A stretch of 64,000 nt of DNA, from contig CM035310.1 of assembly GCA_002900995.3 (NCBI GenBank), forward strand, positions 186,001-250,000, in the 5' to 3' direction. The number at the start of each line of letters is the position of its first letter. The stretch's first letter is position 1. This document shows, piece after piece, positions 1 through 12,354 of the stretch. Made by a program: the position numbers and the translations under genes. The stretch comes from Ganoderma boninense. Lineage: Eukaryota > Basidiomycota > Agaricomycetes > Polyporales > Polyporaceae. The notes below the pieces were generated by a model. That model ran no database searches. It was given only the letters and a program-made list of their open reading frames with translations, and was not told the origin of the DNA.

Positions 1-2352
1 GTGTTGTGGCCTTAACCATCCCAGCGGTTCTCGTAAGCCATCCACAACCCCTCAACCCCGTAGCTACGCCGCGTACTGACACCCATATTTTACGCAGGTT
101 GTGCACCAGCTGTTCCGCCGCTACGAAACCTTCTCCGTCCTCATCCACGCCGCTCTCCTCCTCGGCCCCCCTGCGCTCATCGCCGCATCTGCCGCCCCAG
201 ATCCCTCGACGAATCTCGACTCGTTCAAGCATGCATTCCGCTCCTCCGCGTTCATCTACCTCGCTACCCTCGCCATTTCCATCGTCCTCTACCGCATCTC
301 CCCTTTCCACCCCCTCGCCCGCTACCCCGGCCCATGGCTGGCCAAGGTATCCATGCTCGGGCCTGCGTTGTCTTCCACGACCGGCAGACGCAATCGAGGC
401 GTTAAGAGGCTGCACGACCTCCACGGCGACGTCCTCAGAATCGGTGCGTGCCCGGCACGCCTATGGTCGAGCCTCAAGTTCTCTTCGCCTGACACATTTA
501 CTTGCTCTCGGCTCCGAATGCTGCAGGCCCTAACGAGCTCTCGATACGCGACCCAGCGGTGGCAATGGCGGTCCTTGGCACTTCGGGGCTTCCGAAGGGT
601 ACCGGTAAGCCCCATTTCGCTTTCTTGAGAAGGGGCAGTCGATTGTTCCAGTTTGACTCGCAGAGACCGCTGAGCAGCTCTGGAATCATCCGCCTCCCTG
701 ACGTCTTACCTCCGGTAGCGGGGCAGGGGGCAGGACGCCAATACACCTGAAACATTCGAGATTGAGTGGACGCATGCTTAGTGCAACTAACCTAACAGCG
801 TTGTTGGCAGATTGGGTGGGGGGAATGCTCCGCGACCACAACCTGCCCCTCGTCGGCATCCGCGACATGGACGAACACCTCCGCCGACGCCGCGCCTGGA
901 ACCGCGGGCTTGGATCCGCCGCTATACGAGAGTACCAACACGTCCTTGCCCGACGCGCGCAGCTCCTCGTGCGACGGCTGGAGGAGCAGGAGGGCGAAGT
1001 CGATCTTGGTCAATGGCTCAGCTATTTTTCTTACGACTTCATGTCGGACATGGCGTGAGTCCAAAGTTACGCCTCTTCGCGTTCTCCCGTGGTGCGTTGA
1101 TGGACTGAGTTGCGCTGGGTTGCAGGTTCGGTGGGGGGTCGGAGCTGCTGAGCGAGGGAGACAAGAACAACGTCTGGGCAATCCTAAGTAAGGGCATGGC
1201 GTGAGTCCCCCCGACGTATTCTTATTTCGGATTTCGTCGCTGACGAGGGCTGGCGTTAGGCTCGGGACTTTCTTCGCGCATCTGCCCTGGCTCGGAGTCT
1301 ACATTGGCCACATTCCTGGCGCAGCGTGGCCCCTCAACTCCCTCCATCGTCATGGCGAGAAGTGTGCCGCGAAGCGCCTCGCGCGCGGCTCGACCACGTC
1401 TGACCTCTTCCATTACCTCGTCAGTCCCCCTTCTCCTACTGTGCCTTCTAGGTGATGCGTGCTGATCTTCGAACAGAACAACGAGGATCTACCGGACAAG
1501 ACGCCGCCACCTGCGCGTCAGCTCTACGACGATGGCGTGCTCGCTGTCGTCGCCGGGTCCGACACCGCGTCGAGTGCAATGACGAGCATCTTCAATTGTC
1601 TCCTGACACACCCCGAGACGTATGCGAGGCTCCAGGAGGAGGTCGACCGGTTCTACCCCACGGGCGAGGACGCGTTCAATACGAAGCACCACCGCGATAT
1701 GCACTACCTGCAGGCGGTCATGTAAGTGCGCCATCCTCGCACGCGTCTTCGCCTATCTCTCAACGACCCCATGTAGAAACGAAGCGCTCAGGTTGTACCC
1801 TCCCGTCGCAAGTGGCAGCCAACGCCGCCTTTCTCGCAATGCGCAGGGCATCACGGTCGGCTCCATGTACGCACGCGTCCCCCTCGCATCCCACGCGCAC
1901 TCATCTCCTCGTCCAGATACATCCCGCCCGGGACCGGTGTCCGCATCCTGCCGTGGTCGATCCAGCGCGACGCGCGCAACTTCACCTTCCCCGAGTCCTT
2001 CTGGCCCGAGCGCTGGCTCGTCGCGTCCGGCCGCCTCGCGCTCGCCGACGCGCCCCTCCCCAGCCCGGGCACGCTCTGGTCGGCTGAGAATGAGAGGTGT
2101 AAGCCTTTGGGGGCGGCAACGGAGTTCGTGCACAACGAGCAGGCGTTCCTGGCGTTCTCGATGGGGCCGATGAACTGTCCGGGCAAGGCGCTCGCGATGC
2201 AGGAGATGCGGATGGTTGTGTGCGCGCTCGTGCAAAGGTTCCACATGCGACTGCGCGAGGGGTGGGATCCCGGCTTTTACGAGCGGGAGATCAGGGACTA
2301 CTTCAACGCGACGCGGCCGCGCGTGCCTGTCGTACTCGAGAAGCGGTGGTAG
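1..2352 (+). CDS. Cytochrome P450 A (5' end outside window)
   Basis: Heme-thiolate monooxygenase, probably anchored in the ER membrane; substrate unknown. Exons by alignment to copy C: <1-32, 98-443, 527-604, 811-1054, 1126-1200, 1260-1419, 1477-1721, 1777-1866, 1917-2352. All internal exon lengths equal those of C, and the reading frame is open to TAG at 2350. The initiator ATG would lie about 37 nt before the window. Visible motifs are two hydrophobic N-terminal segments, the proline hinge RYPGPW, I-helix AGSDTA, K-helix ExxR (EALR), FWPERW and the heme loop FSMGPMNCPGK. The residue two before the heme Cys is Met, where most P450s have Arg. It is a direct duplicate of C; exon 7 differs at roughly 25 of 245 positions. 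The heme loop GPxNCxGK recalls basidiomycete families such as CYP67/CYP5037, but I cannot assign a CYP number. Confidence 0.9.
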
Positions 2353-5044
2353 AGTCTGCGTCTGTCGAATGTGCTGCGACTGTAAATAGTTGGGGTGGTG
2401 GGGCAGCTGGGGCGGCGCGCATTCTTTTTTTTTTGCTTTATCTGTCTCTTGTGCTGGAATATGGTCCAGCTACACTTGGACCCGTTGTTACGAACCATTG
2501 TGGGCTTCCTCAGAGACAAGGGGGTCGTGCCGCTCCTGATGTTCGACGGTTTCCGCCGACGCTGCGTTCACGTCGGGGTTCGCGAGAGAGAACAGATCGC
2601 GAAAGATACCTGAGCGAATTCGAAGTGACAAGATGCCTTTGTGGACACCGAAGGCGAGTCCATGCCAGTGCTGTAGATCACAGCGCTCGGCACATTAACA
2701 TGCCACGGTTTCCCGCGTACAGTCAACTTCAAGTTCACCGGTGAATGGAGCCATTCCGCAGAATTACGGAGGCCCTGCAATGTCAGAGAAGGATGTGGCG
2801 CCGAAGCAGGTCCGGCAGGTATGGCCATAAAATGTCTCGCAACTAAGCAATGTAAAACGGCCAGGACGCCACGAGGGCGTAAACACTGCAAAAGGGCTTC
2901 CATGCAGTAAACCGTTGGGCGCGACGCTAGAGCCGGCACCAGTAGGCCACCGTGTAGGGACTACAACGGCCCCGTCGTCGCCTCCACCCAGTTCGACGTG
3001 AGTGGCATGCTATTCCTTGCATACCCCACGAAGTATGCGCACGCACCGAAGAACGTAGCCATAGACCCAGTCGCAGAGATAGAGCGAACACCAACGCACC
3101 ATGCGCGTTTCACCCTTCTCCACTCCTTCCCGCTCCCGCACGTTGGTGGCTGTAGTACAAAGTGGACGAAGCAGCCTACCGCAGCTGCAGAACGATAGGC
3201 AGCTCCAGCCCCTGCGCCGTCAAGTAGCTGCAGTATTAAGTTCGCCTTGTACACCTTCGCCGTCCTCCTCCACGAGCGCTGCCCTGCAGTGCTCGCAGAA
3301 CTTGTGCCAGTGCGAGAGCCGCGCCCAGTATATGTCCGCCATCGGTGTCAGCGCGTGTGCGTCGCCCATCGACGACCTGTACAGGTACGCCTTGCCCCGC
3401 AGCTTCGCTAGCGGCGTACTCCGCGTCACATCGCACGACTCCCGGGCCACGCAGCGCGGAGACGGCACCGCGCGGAGCAGGTTCAATACACGCGGCGCGC
3501 GCGCCTCCCCCAGGAGGGCCCGCGTACGGCGTTCCATGGTGCTCCTCGATTGCCTAACTTGCGCGCATACATCTGCTGGCCTCAAAGCCAGACGTCTGCG
3601 GAGGCTCTAACCTGACATGTGCGGATTCGATGGAGTGCAACGTACCTCTCTCTGTCCTTCGGTGCCTGCCCTCCTTCAGCCGATAAATGGAAGGATTCAT
3701 CATCGCGGCCTTCAAACCCGCCTCCCAACTGACCAGGGACCGTACAGATTGATGATGCTATTTGGGGAAGGCTATTGGGTTGAAGTTGGGGGTCGTGATA
3801 TAGACAGATGAATGCAAGCCAAAGCTCGAGTTATGCATCTGCCTAGCCATTGAGAGCATGCAGTGAGTGAGCCAAGGCTTGCGTCGCGACGGTGGCGGAG
3901 GAGGGCAAGGACCAGCGAGAACTCAAGAGTGCACCTGCGAGGGTATGCTATTAACGAGGGTTGTACATGGATACCACAGACAGAGTGTGAGGCAATCTAC
4001 AGGAGTTGTTTGAGGGAGGCAAGCGTCGGAGGCAGCAGACGGGGATGGCGCCGGCCGTGTCGCGGACGAGAAAATCATTGGCGCCCGATACAGGCGGCCT
4101 CCGGGCCGTACTACTGCCCGCTCAACTTCAAATGTAAACTGGCGCTGACTGCGTGCTTTGCACGCAGCACAAGGGTTAGTACACACCTTGCGATTGAACG
4201 TTCTTGAACACTGGCAAATGCAACTTGCGTGGCAGTTGGGCCGCAATGCGCATGGGGTGCGTACACCCTTTCTTCTTCCTGTCTAGACGTACGGGACCCC
4301 TTGGGCCCACCGGAGGTGCTCAGGATGACATCGAGGTCGGGTGGCAGTAGTGTCGCGGATGGACAGTTCATCCGGGCGTACTAGAGTGGGTTGATCAGAG
4401 CTCGAGCAAAAAAAACAAGACCAAGACCATCATGCGCATGTAAGGTAGCCAAAAACGGGGGATGAGCTTGATATATGCGTAAACGAAAGCTCATGATCCC
4501 TCCTAGCTATAGCTTATACGACCGTCGAACTTGGCAGAGAGGTACCCCGTACGCTTTGTTCGCGTTCTCGTGGCCCATAGTGTTATCCACTGGAACTCTG
4601 GGTGGATACAGTTACAGTCGTCTACGGCGCTCTCGCCGTCAGAGCCGCACGAGGCCGCATCTCTACGAAGAAAGGCGCCAACGCACTTACAGCGGCCATG
4701 TACTATGGTTGGAGCTCGCGAGAAAACAAGTACACAGCCGCACGGTCGGGTGAGCTCCCGAGCCTCACGCTTGGTGAGCGTGAAGCCCGCGGCGAGCTCT
4801 CGGTGCACTCTAAGAGGTTAATAGTGAGCCGCGTTCTGCAATCAGAGTAGGTCGATATTTTATTGTCGTTTCCAGCCAGTAGGCGTCCGGAGTCGACATC
4901 AGATATTCAGACGTTTAGATTTCACTAGCATGTGAATTACGGATCCGAGTCCCCCACTGGCTTCCAAGTGCCATCATTGTCTCCCGCGAGCCCGCAGAGT
5001 CCAACCAAGCTACGACTCGGACGGAGCATACGATACCGCTACCG
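2353..5044 (-). pseudogene. Relic field: BTB and P450 fragments
   Basis: No intact gene. After about 190 bp of 3' flank shared with copy C, the minus strand carries, reading downstream from P450 B: a P450 intron-2 relic (about 4860-4480); a P450 exon-3 relic (about 4377-4294, still ending in a GTACGT donor); unassigned sequence; the C-terminal part of a BTB protein (3560-3240, open frame, with the motifs LRGKAY, SSMGD and ALTPMADI also seen in the intact BTB gene at 39378); the last codons of a P450 (about 3240-3199); a conserved P450 3' flank (3150-2965); and a BTB-domain N-terminal piece (2655-2535, including VHKGILSLR). The order suggests repeated recombination between P450 and BTB loci. 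Nothing here looks expressible as a full protein. Confidence 0.7.
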
Positions 5045-6169
5045 CTACCGCAGCTCGAGCACGACAGGGAGCTCCGGCCTCTGCGCCGTAAAGTAGTCGC
5101 GGTAATTCGCGACGTACGCCCCCGCGTCCCACCCCTCCACCGCACGCATCCGGAACCGCTGCAGGACCGCGCACAGGACCGTCCGCATCTCCTGCATCGC
5201 GAGCGCCTTGCCCACGCAGTTCATCGGCCCGACCGAGAACGGCATGAACCCCGCCTCGTCATGCTTGAACTCTGGGGAGTGCGCGGAGACGCCGCGCAAG
5301 GCCGGGTCGGATGGGGAGGGCGGGAGATCGGAAGAGGCGGAGGCGGAGGCGAGGAGCCAGCGCTCGGGCCAGAAGTCGGCGGTGTAGGGCGCGAAGTTGC
5401 GCGGGTCGAGGTGCGTCGAGTAGACGTGCGGCCAGACCATCGTTCCGGGTGGGAGGACGCTGCGTGTAGCACATGTTCGTTGTTAGGGAACGTAGAGGGG
5501 AAGGGGGAGAGGGGGAGGGAGAGTGGGACGTACAGGTTTCCGACGACGACGGCCTTGCCGTCGTGCGGGACGTAGCGCTGGCTCCCTCCGGGCACGGGCG
5601 GGAAGACGCGCAGGGTCTCGTTGCTGGGTGTGGGGTTCCGCATCAGCCGCGGTCATCTCGAAGGCTCGCATTGAAAGAAGGAAAGGAGGGAAGCTTACAT
5701 GACGGCGGTGAGGTACGGCATGTCGCGGTGGTGCTTCGAGTCGAGCGCGTCCTCCCCTGCGGGGTAGAACCTGTCGATCTCCGCCTGCAGGCGCGCATAC
5801 ACGTCCGGGTGCGCGAGCAGGCAGTACGCGATGCTCGTGAGCGCGATCGACGTCGTGTCCGCGCCCGCGATGATCGCGAGCACGCCGTCGTCGACGAGAT
5901 GTTGTATCGGGGTGGGCGCCTGGTCGGGCAGGTCTTCGTTGTTCTACGGAACGCGGCGTTCTCACACCGTTCGAGATGCGACGCGACGAGGAGACGGATG
6001 CCAGCTTACGAGGTAGTGGAAGAGGTCCTTCTTCTCCGAGCCGCGCGCGAGGCGCGCCGTCGTGCGCTTGACGCAGTCGTTCAGGAGCACGACGAGGTTG
6101 CCCGTCACGGCGGGGATCTTGCCCATGTACACGCCAAGCCACGGCACGTGGCCGAAGAACGTCGCGATG
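2960..6169 (-). repeat. Left arm of inverted segmental duplication
   Basis: The minus strand from exon 6 of P450 B down to about 2960 aligns along its length with the plus strand of 19959-23180. Both arms hold P450 exons 6-9, a shared 3' flank, the P450 intron-2/exon-3 relic, a shared region around 3620-3980 (22120-22340 and 21840-22100 in the other arm) and the BTB C-terminal relic. In exon 7 I count about nine differences in 245 nt. Non-coding parts diverge more and carry indels. The arms are about 13.8 kb apart. Confidence 0.75.
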
Positions 6170-8470
6170 CTGCGCGCGCCAGAATTAGCATATGTTCGCC
6201 ATCAAGCAGAGACGGAAGGTGTCGAGGGATGCGCACAACATGGCTTCCTCGAGCAGCGCCCAGACGTTGCCGCGGTCGTTGCCCGCCTTGAGGAGCTCCG
6301 AGCCGCCCCCGAACGCCATGTCGTTCATGAAGTCGTACCTGCGTATCCCCCAGTCATAATGATAATGTCAGCGCCACGGTCTGCCCATCCGCGTGCGGGG
6401 CGGACGTACGAGAAGAAGTTGAACCAGTTGCCGATGGTCACGACCGCACCCGCATTGTCCTCGAGCCGGTCCACGAGCTGGCGGGCACGCTTCGCGATGA
6501 ACGGCTCGTACTCCCTGATCGCGGCCGGGCCCAAGCCGCGCGTCCAGTTCCTGCGCCGCCGAAGGTGCGTCTCCGTGTCCTGGATCCCGACCATCGGCAG
6601 GCCCTCGGTGTTGAGTATTCGCCCGATGAAGTCTACGGGTACAGCCGTGCACCGAGATAGTCGATCAGCCATATAAGGGGATGGGGAAGGCGGGGGAGAA
6701 GAAAGATGGGACGTACGAGGTCCCTTGGGGAGGCCTGAGGTGCCCAGGAGGGCATTGAGGACGGTGCTGTCGCGGATCGACACCTCGTTCGGCCCTAAAC
6801 GTTACACAGATCAGAGATTGAACAAGAGGGGTGCCGTAGCAGGGCGGCTAGAGACAGAAGGAAGGTCGATGTATGTCATAACAGCCCGCTGTAACGTGAA
6901 GCTCCCGAGCGGGAGCATGGCAGGACCACGATCGACTTTGGAGTCGGTGCGATGCGGCGTGCGTGGGTCCTCCCGTACTCCAGCACATGACGTGGGCATA
7001 TAGAAGGGCTATCGGTGTATGTGGGGACAGTCATGAGGCTGTCCGCCAGAACTCGACCTTGGGGCATCAGCACCTTTACAGCTGTTTGCAAAAACGATAC
7101 TCGTCCCCGAAGGAAAACTAATTCAAGATGCATCGGCGGTGGCGAGCTACCCGAGCTGAACAGCAGTTTTTCGAAGACCACTCTCATTTTGCAGGCAGCT
7201 GTACATCTCTTTGAGCGCTCCTGAACGGTCCTGACTATCTGGAGAAGCAGACTCAGGAGCTGTCAGAAGCACCGGGCTCTAAGACAGCTGCTGGCGAAGC
7301 TGACGTAGAGCCTTTAGGAGCCTGAGGCGACCGGAGGCGCCTACCCAGGCCGTCGAGGAAGTCCAGGCTCTCCCCAGGAAGTGATGAAGTTGGTGAAGCC
7401 AGCGCTGATGACACGCGGGGCACGGAAGATGTTTTGGGGTCAGGGAAATGGTCAGGAAACGAGGACGGAAGTTTCAAGTTTCTCGGGAGTGTCGCGGCTG
7501 TGGAAACTGAGCATTTCCTTTGCGATTTTACCGAGTTTTGGAAGACCAGAAACGACCCGAAGTGTTTCCACAAGGGGAGGTTGTCAGGACATCGGGCAGA
7601 AACAGACTACATTGTTTGGAAACACAATGTGTCACTTAGACCTGTTTCCGACCCATGTGCCCGAGATTTCCCTTCCATGCAAACACCTCACCTGTTTCCA
7701 ATACGGTCCGGGCACACATGGGAAATACCCAGGCAACTCGTCGTTTCCTGAACTCCGAAACACCCCGGAAATGGCCAAGAAACTTGACCGTACCAGGTTC
7801 CACAACGCTCCAAACACCCACCTTGCCCGCCGTGTGACCGATTTCCCCCGAGAGAAGGGCTTCTAGCAGTAAATCACTCGCGCGACCCCGGAAAAGAGTA
7901 CCCGATGGTCGGGCCCCATGTTCCCAAGGGGAATATCGTTCTGCCGGGCGTTGACGCCACCACACACCATCCTCCAAACCGAGGAGAGGACGCTCGAACC
8001 GCTTCAAGCGCGGAAACATAGAAAGAGGGACGACGCACCGATGCGCACGACATCACCGTACTGCTCGTGGAGGGACTTGATGTAGTGGTGCTGGAAGCCG
8101 AAGAGGCAGCGGAACCCCAGCCAGAATTTCGAAAGCTTGCAGCCGAGCGGGCCCGGGTAGCGCGCGAGTGGGTGGATGGGCGAGACGCGGTAGACAAGGA
8201 GCGACAGAAGGAGTGTGGTCAGGTAGGTGGCGAAGTTGCTAAGGAGGGTGCTGGAGTTGGTGAGAAGCGTGAGGAGGACGGGCGGGGCGAAAAGAAGGGC
8301 GGCGTGGACGCGGATGTCGTAGGTCTCGTACTTGCGGAATACCTGATGTGCCGCCTGCAGGTGTTCGGGGAGGAGGTAAATGTGGATGAGATAGCCAGTA
8401 GCTGCCAAGGACGTACCAAACCGAGCGCAACGGCGATCCCAAACGGCGAAGGACTGTTATTTGCGGTCAT
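5045..8470 (-). CDS. Cytochrome P450 B
   Basis: Complete nine-exon P450 of 560 aa: complement of 8417-8470, 8039-8354, 6717-6794, 6410-6632, 6237-6338, 6010-6169, 5699-5943, 5534-5623, 5045-5459. All junctions are GT..AG and the summed length (1683 nt) is a whole number of codons. The first ATG (8470) gives a short hydrophobic exon 1, as in E and F. Motifs: YPGPLGCK hinge, I-helix AGADTT, ETLR, FWPERW, heme loop FSVGPMNCVGK (Met at the usual Arg position). Like E and F, and unlike A and C, it has an extra intron between exons 4 and 5. Intron 2 is 1244 bp against about 600 in E and F, and contains a structured insert (7430-7790). It is divergent to copy C across 948 bp. Substrate unknown; probably an ER-anchored monooxygenase needing a P450 reductase. 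Confidence 0.92.
7430..7790. repeat. Foldback-like insert in intron 2 of P450 B
   Basis: About 360 bp dense in GTTTCC/GGAAAC words on both strands. GTCAGGAAACGA near 7448 is answered by TCGTTTCCTGA near 7738. ACCCATGTGCCCG near 7647 is answered by CGGGCACACATGGG near 7708. It also contains the smaller palindrome CATTGT...ACAATG near 7611. No comparable sequence is visible in intron 2 of E or F. It looks like a small non-autonomous foldback element; I cannot name a family. Confidence 0.5.
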
Positions 8471-9418
8471 GGCCGCTGGTGGGTGTTAGAAGAAGGAGCG
8501 GGACGTACTGGACGGGATGAAAATGACGGCGAGTTTTAGAAGGATTCCGAAGGCGACAGTGCGGGTCTTTTCCTGCGCGCGGACCGGACGAGAGGCCGCC
8601 CTGGACCGCAGTGGGCGCGGGTCAGTGTAAATCGCATCGATTGCCGTAATACGCGACATTGGGCTGGGCTTCGCAATCTCGGTAAAGCCCGTCTAGGTTT
8701 TGCGACATTTGAGGAGGCTGGAGCCCTATAGGAGGACCAGCTACGTCACCTCCATCGACGATGTCCTTGCGGGGAAGGGAGAAAGGATGCTCACTTTGCG
8801 CGCTGCGAATCAATACCAACTTTGTTTGTGCAGTACACACGTAGCAAGCAGGAAGGGAGAGGCGACAACCATTGTGACCATGCTTTCGCTGCTAAGCATG
8901 TCAATATTCTTTTGCATTGCAGGGCGTAGTTACGGCCCCGCAGAGAACTTTTCAAGGCCAAGGAAGCGGGCGCAGTGTTGATGAGGGAGCCGTGAGAGCC
9001 GGGCCGCTGATCCCCGTTTAGCCAAAATCAGTAAGTTCCCGCGCTTATGTCGCGGCCGCCTGGACTCCCACGGGGCCGTCCCCGTCGCCATTCCTTCTCC
9101 CCAGGCCCTGCCACTGTCGTCGCGACTCAGGCCTCAGGCGTAGGAGAGACGGAGACGCATACATCCTCTCCTCCTCGCGGGGAGCTCGTCTCCAGTAAGT
9201 TTTCCACTGATTTTCCATCCACTGTCATTGTTTGTGTCCAAGACGGGCTCACGAGGCAATAACCCTATCTGCAGGCGCCCTGCCCCCTCTTATAAATCAG
9301 CAATCAGCAACGGTTATCCTCCCTGGCATTACTTAGCCTTCGGGGCTTTCGGTTTACCATCCGTCGTTGAACTTCACCGGTCTAGCCAGGCTCGACGGCT
9401 CTAGATCCCTCGGCCAGT
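8471..9418. other. Divergent intergenic region between P450 B and C
   Basis: Holds the 5' flanks of two head-to-head P450 genes. No ORF here looks real. The only element I can point to is the TATA-like site upstream of C, listed separately. Shared regulation of B and C is plausible from the layout but is an inference. Confidence 0.5.
9291..9297 (+). promoter_or_regulatory. TATA-like box upstream of P450 C
   Basis: TATAAAT 122 nt before the ATG of P450 C. The position fits a core promoter with a 90-100 nt leader. Confidence 0.45.
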
Positions 9419-12354
9419 ATGTCGTCTGTTAACGATGGCTCCTCGCCGGATCGGAGCATTGCGGCCTTAACCATCCCAGCGGCTCTCGTAAGGCATCCAC
9501 AACCTCTGAACCTCGTCACCCCACAGCACGCTGATGTCCGTCTTTCTTTTCTCTGTTCCATAGCTTATGCACCAGTTGTTCCGCCGCTACGAGACCTTCT
9601 CCGTCCTCACCCACGCCGCTCTCCTCCTCGGCCTCCCTGCGCTCATCGCCGCATCTGTCGTCCCAGATCCCTCTTCGAATCTGGACTCGTTCAAACATGC
9701 GTTCCGGTCCTCTGCGTTCATCTATCTCGCTACACTCGCCATTTCCATCGTCGTCTACCGCATATCCCCTTTCCACCCCCTCGCCCGCTATCCCGGCCCA
9801 TGGCTGGCCAAAGTCTCAATGCTCGTGCCGGCGCTGTACTCGACGACTGGCCGCCGGAATAGGGCCATCAAGAGGCTGCACGAGCTCCATGGCGACGTCC
9901 TCAGAATCGGTGCGTGCCCGGCATGCCCGTGGACGGCGAGCTTCTCTTCGAATGATGTACTCATTTGCTCTCGGCTCCGAATCACGCAGGCCCTAACGAA
10001 CTCTCAATACGCGACCCGGCGGTGGCAATGACGATTCTTGGCGCTTCGGGGCTCCCGAAGGGTACCGGTAAGCCCTACCTCGCTTTTCGAGGGCAGTCGA
10101 ATGTTCCAGCTCGGTTCCACGGTTCCGCTTTTTCAAGAACTGGCGAACCTCGGTTCACGGTCCTGAGAGCGCGAAGGGTGTCTCGTGCCATCGTTGGAAC
10201 CAGTTCCGTCCTGGGCTTTTATCGCCATCTGTCGAGCCGGGGGCGGGGGGGATCTCTTCGTGTCGGCTGTCATGTCTCCTCTTTGTCACTCAGGACTCGC
10301 TTATGGTCTGGCCTTACTGGTTCTAAAAGCTTAGACTGAGGCTGTGATGCGTGCATGGGTGGATTACCCTTCATTGGTGGGCTCGCGAATGCTAAGATGA
10401 TCTCGAGGTGCCAAAGCCCGTTCTAGACTGTAGATCCTGGAACTGCCGCTGATCGCAGACTAAAGGCACACGGCCATTCTGTCTCGAGGGCTGAGGCGCC
10501 AGCGAAGTCTGGCGGTCAGATGTTCGCACATCGAAGCTGACTGGCAAGGCTGCAGCAGAGCCATATTGTCCAGAAATTGCCGAAGTCACGACGAGCTGCT
10601 GAAGCCTCACAGTAAGACTTCAGTAGCTCCTCGAAGTTCGTGTGCCATTTCTCTTCCCGCCTCCAGTCGGGCTATCAAACAGGACATCGCCGTACTGGTA
10701 TCATAGACCTTCGCACTCACCGAACTGGACCAATCGACCGTACACTTCCTTTCTCTGCGTGCCAGATATCGCTGACCTCGACGTGTTCCTGGCAGATTGG
10801 GTTGGGGGCATGCTCCGCGACCACAACCTGCCCGTCGTCGGCATCCGCGACATCGACGAACACCTCCGTCGGCGCCGCGCCTGGAACAGGGGGCTCGGAC
10901 CCGCGGCCCTGCGAGAGTACCAACACGTCCTTGCCCGGCGCGCGCAGCTTCTTGTACGACGGCTGGAGGAGCAGGAGGGCGAAGTCAATCTCGGTCAATG
11001 GCTCAACTACTTTGCTTACGACTTTATGTCGGACATGGCGTGAGTGAGGCCTCTTTGTGTTCTGTTGTGTAGCTGGATTGAGGTCGTGTTGGGGCGTAGG
11101 TTCGGTGGGGGGTCGGAGCTGCTGAACGAGGGGGACAAGAATAACGTTTGGGCGGTCCTAGACAAAGGGATGGCGTGAGTCTCTTCGACGTCTTTCGGGT
11201 GTCGTCGTTGACGAGGATTGGCGTTAGGCTTGCGACGTTCTTCGGACATGTGCCCTGGCTCGGAGTGTACATTGGCCACATCCCCGGCGCGGCGTGGCCC
11301 CTCAACTCGCTCCATCACCATGGGGAGAAGAATGCCGCGAAGCGCCTCGCGCGCGGCTCGACGACGTCTGACCTCTTCCATTACCTCGTCAGCTCCCTTT
11401 CGCCTGCTGTGCCTTCGCATTAGACGTGACGCGTCCTGATCTTCCGATTCTGCACAGAACAACGAGGATCTCCCGGACAAGGCGCCTCCGCCTGCCCGCC
11501 AACTCTATGACGACGGCGTGCTGGCGGTCGTCGCCGGGTCCGACACCGCGTCAAGCGCGATGACGAGCATCTTCAACTGCCTGCTAACACACCCCGAGAC
11601 GTACGCGAGGCTCCAGGAGGAGGTCGATCGGTTCTACCCCGCGGGCGAGGACGCGTTCAACACAAAGCACCACCGTGACATGCACTACCTGCAGGCGGTC
11701 ATGTAAGTGGGCCATCCTTCGCGCGCGTTCTCGCTCGTAACTCAATATCCTCGCTCGCGCAGCAACGAAGCGCTCAGGCTGTACCCGCCCGTCGCGAGTG
11801 GCAGCCAACGCCACCTTCCTCGCAGCGCGCAGGGCATCACCGTCGGCTCCATGTACGTCTGCCCCCCGCCTCCGTCATGTACTACACAGCGCCGCACGCT
11901 CACGCATCTCGCATTTCGCGTGCACAGCTACATCCCGCCCGGGACGGCGATCCGCCTCCCGCCGTGGTCGATCCAGCGCGACGCGCGCAACTTCACCTTC
12001 CCCGAGTGCTTCTGGCCCGAGCGCTGGCTCGTCGCGTCGGGCCACCTCGCGCTCGCCGACGCGCCCCTCCCCCGCAGTAGTACTGGCACTCTCTCAGGCT
12101 CGGTCGCGACAATGGCCGACGTGACGTTCGCGCACAACGAGCAGGCGTTCCTGCCGTTCTCGACGGGGCCGATGAACTGCCCGGGAAAGGCGCTCGCGAT
12201 GCAGGAGATGCGGATGGTCGTGTGCGCGCTCGTGCAGCGGTTCCGCGTGCGCCTGCGCGAGGGGTGGGACCCCGGGTTCTACGAGCGGGAGATCAGGGAC
12301 TACTTCAATGCGACGCGGCCGCGCGTGCCCGTCGTGCTCGAGAAGCGGTGGTGA
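9419..12354 (+). CDS. Cytochrome P450 C
   Basis: Complete nine-exon P450 of 577 aa: 9419-9487, 9564-9909, 9990-10067, 10796-11039, 11100-11174, 11228-11387, 11458-11702, 11763-11852, 11928-12354 (1734 nt, in frame). The first ATG adds 23 codons before exon 2. Two hydrophobic segments precede the RYPGPW hinge. Motifs: I-helix AGSDTA, K-helix EALR, FWPERW and heme loop FSTGPMNCPGK with Met at the common Arg position. Exons 4 and 5 of B, E and F are fused here, as in A, so A and C form one subgroup. Intron 3 is 728 bp against 206 bp in A; the extra sequence starts after about 10111 and shows nothing recognisable. The 3' flank matches A to about 12530. A TATA-like box stands upstream. Substrate unknown. 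Confidence 0.93.

Noticed and set aside
7381..8019. Overlapping long ORFs on both strands
   Set aside because: They lie in intron 2 of P450 B within a structured low-complexity insert; no protein motif.
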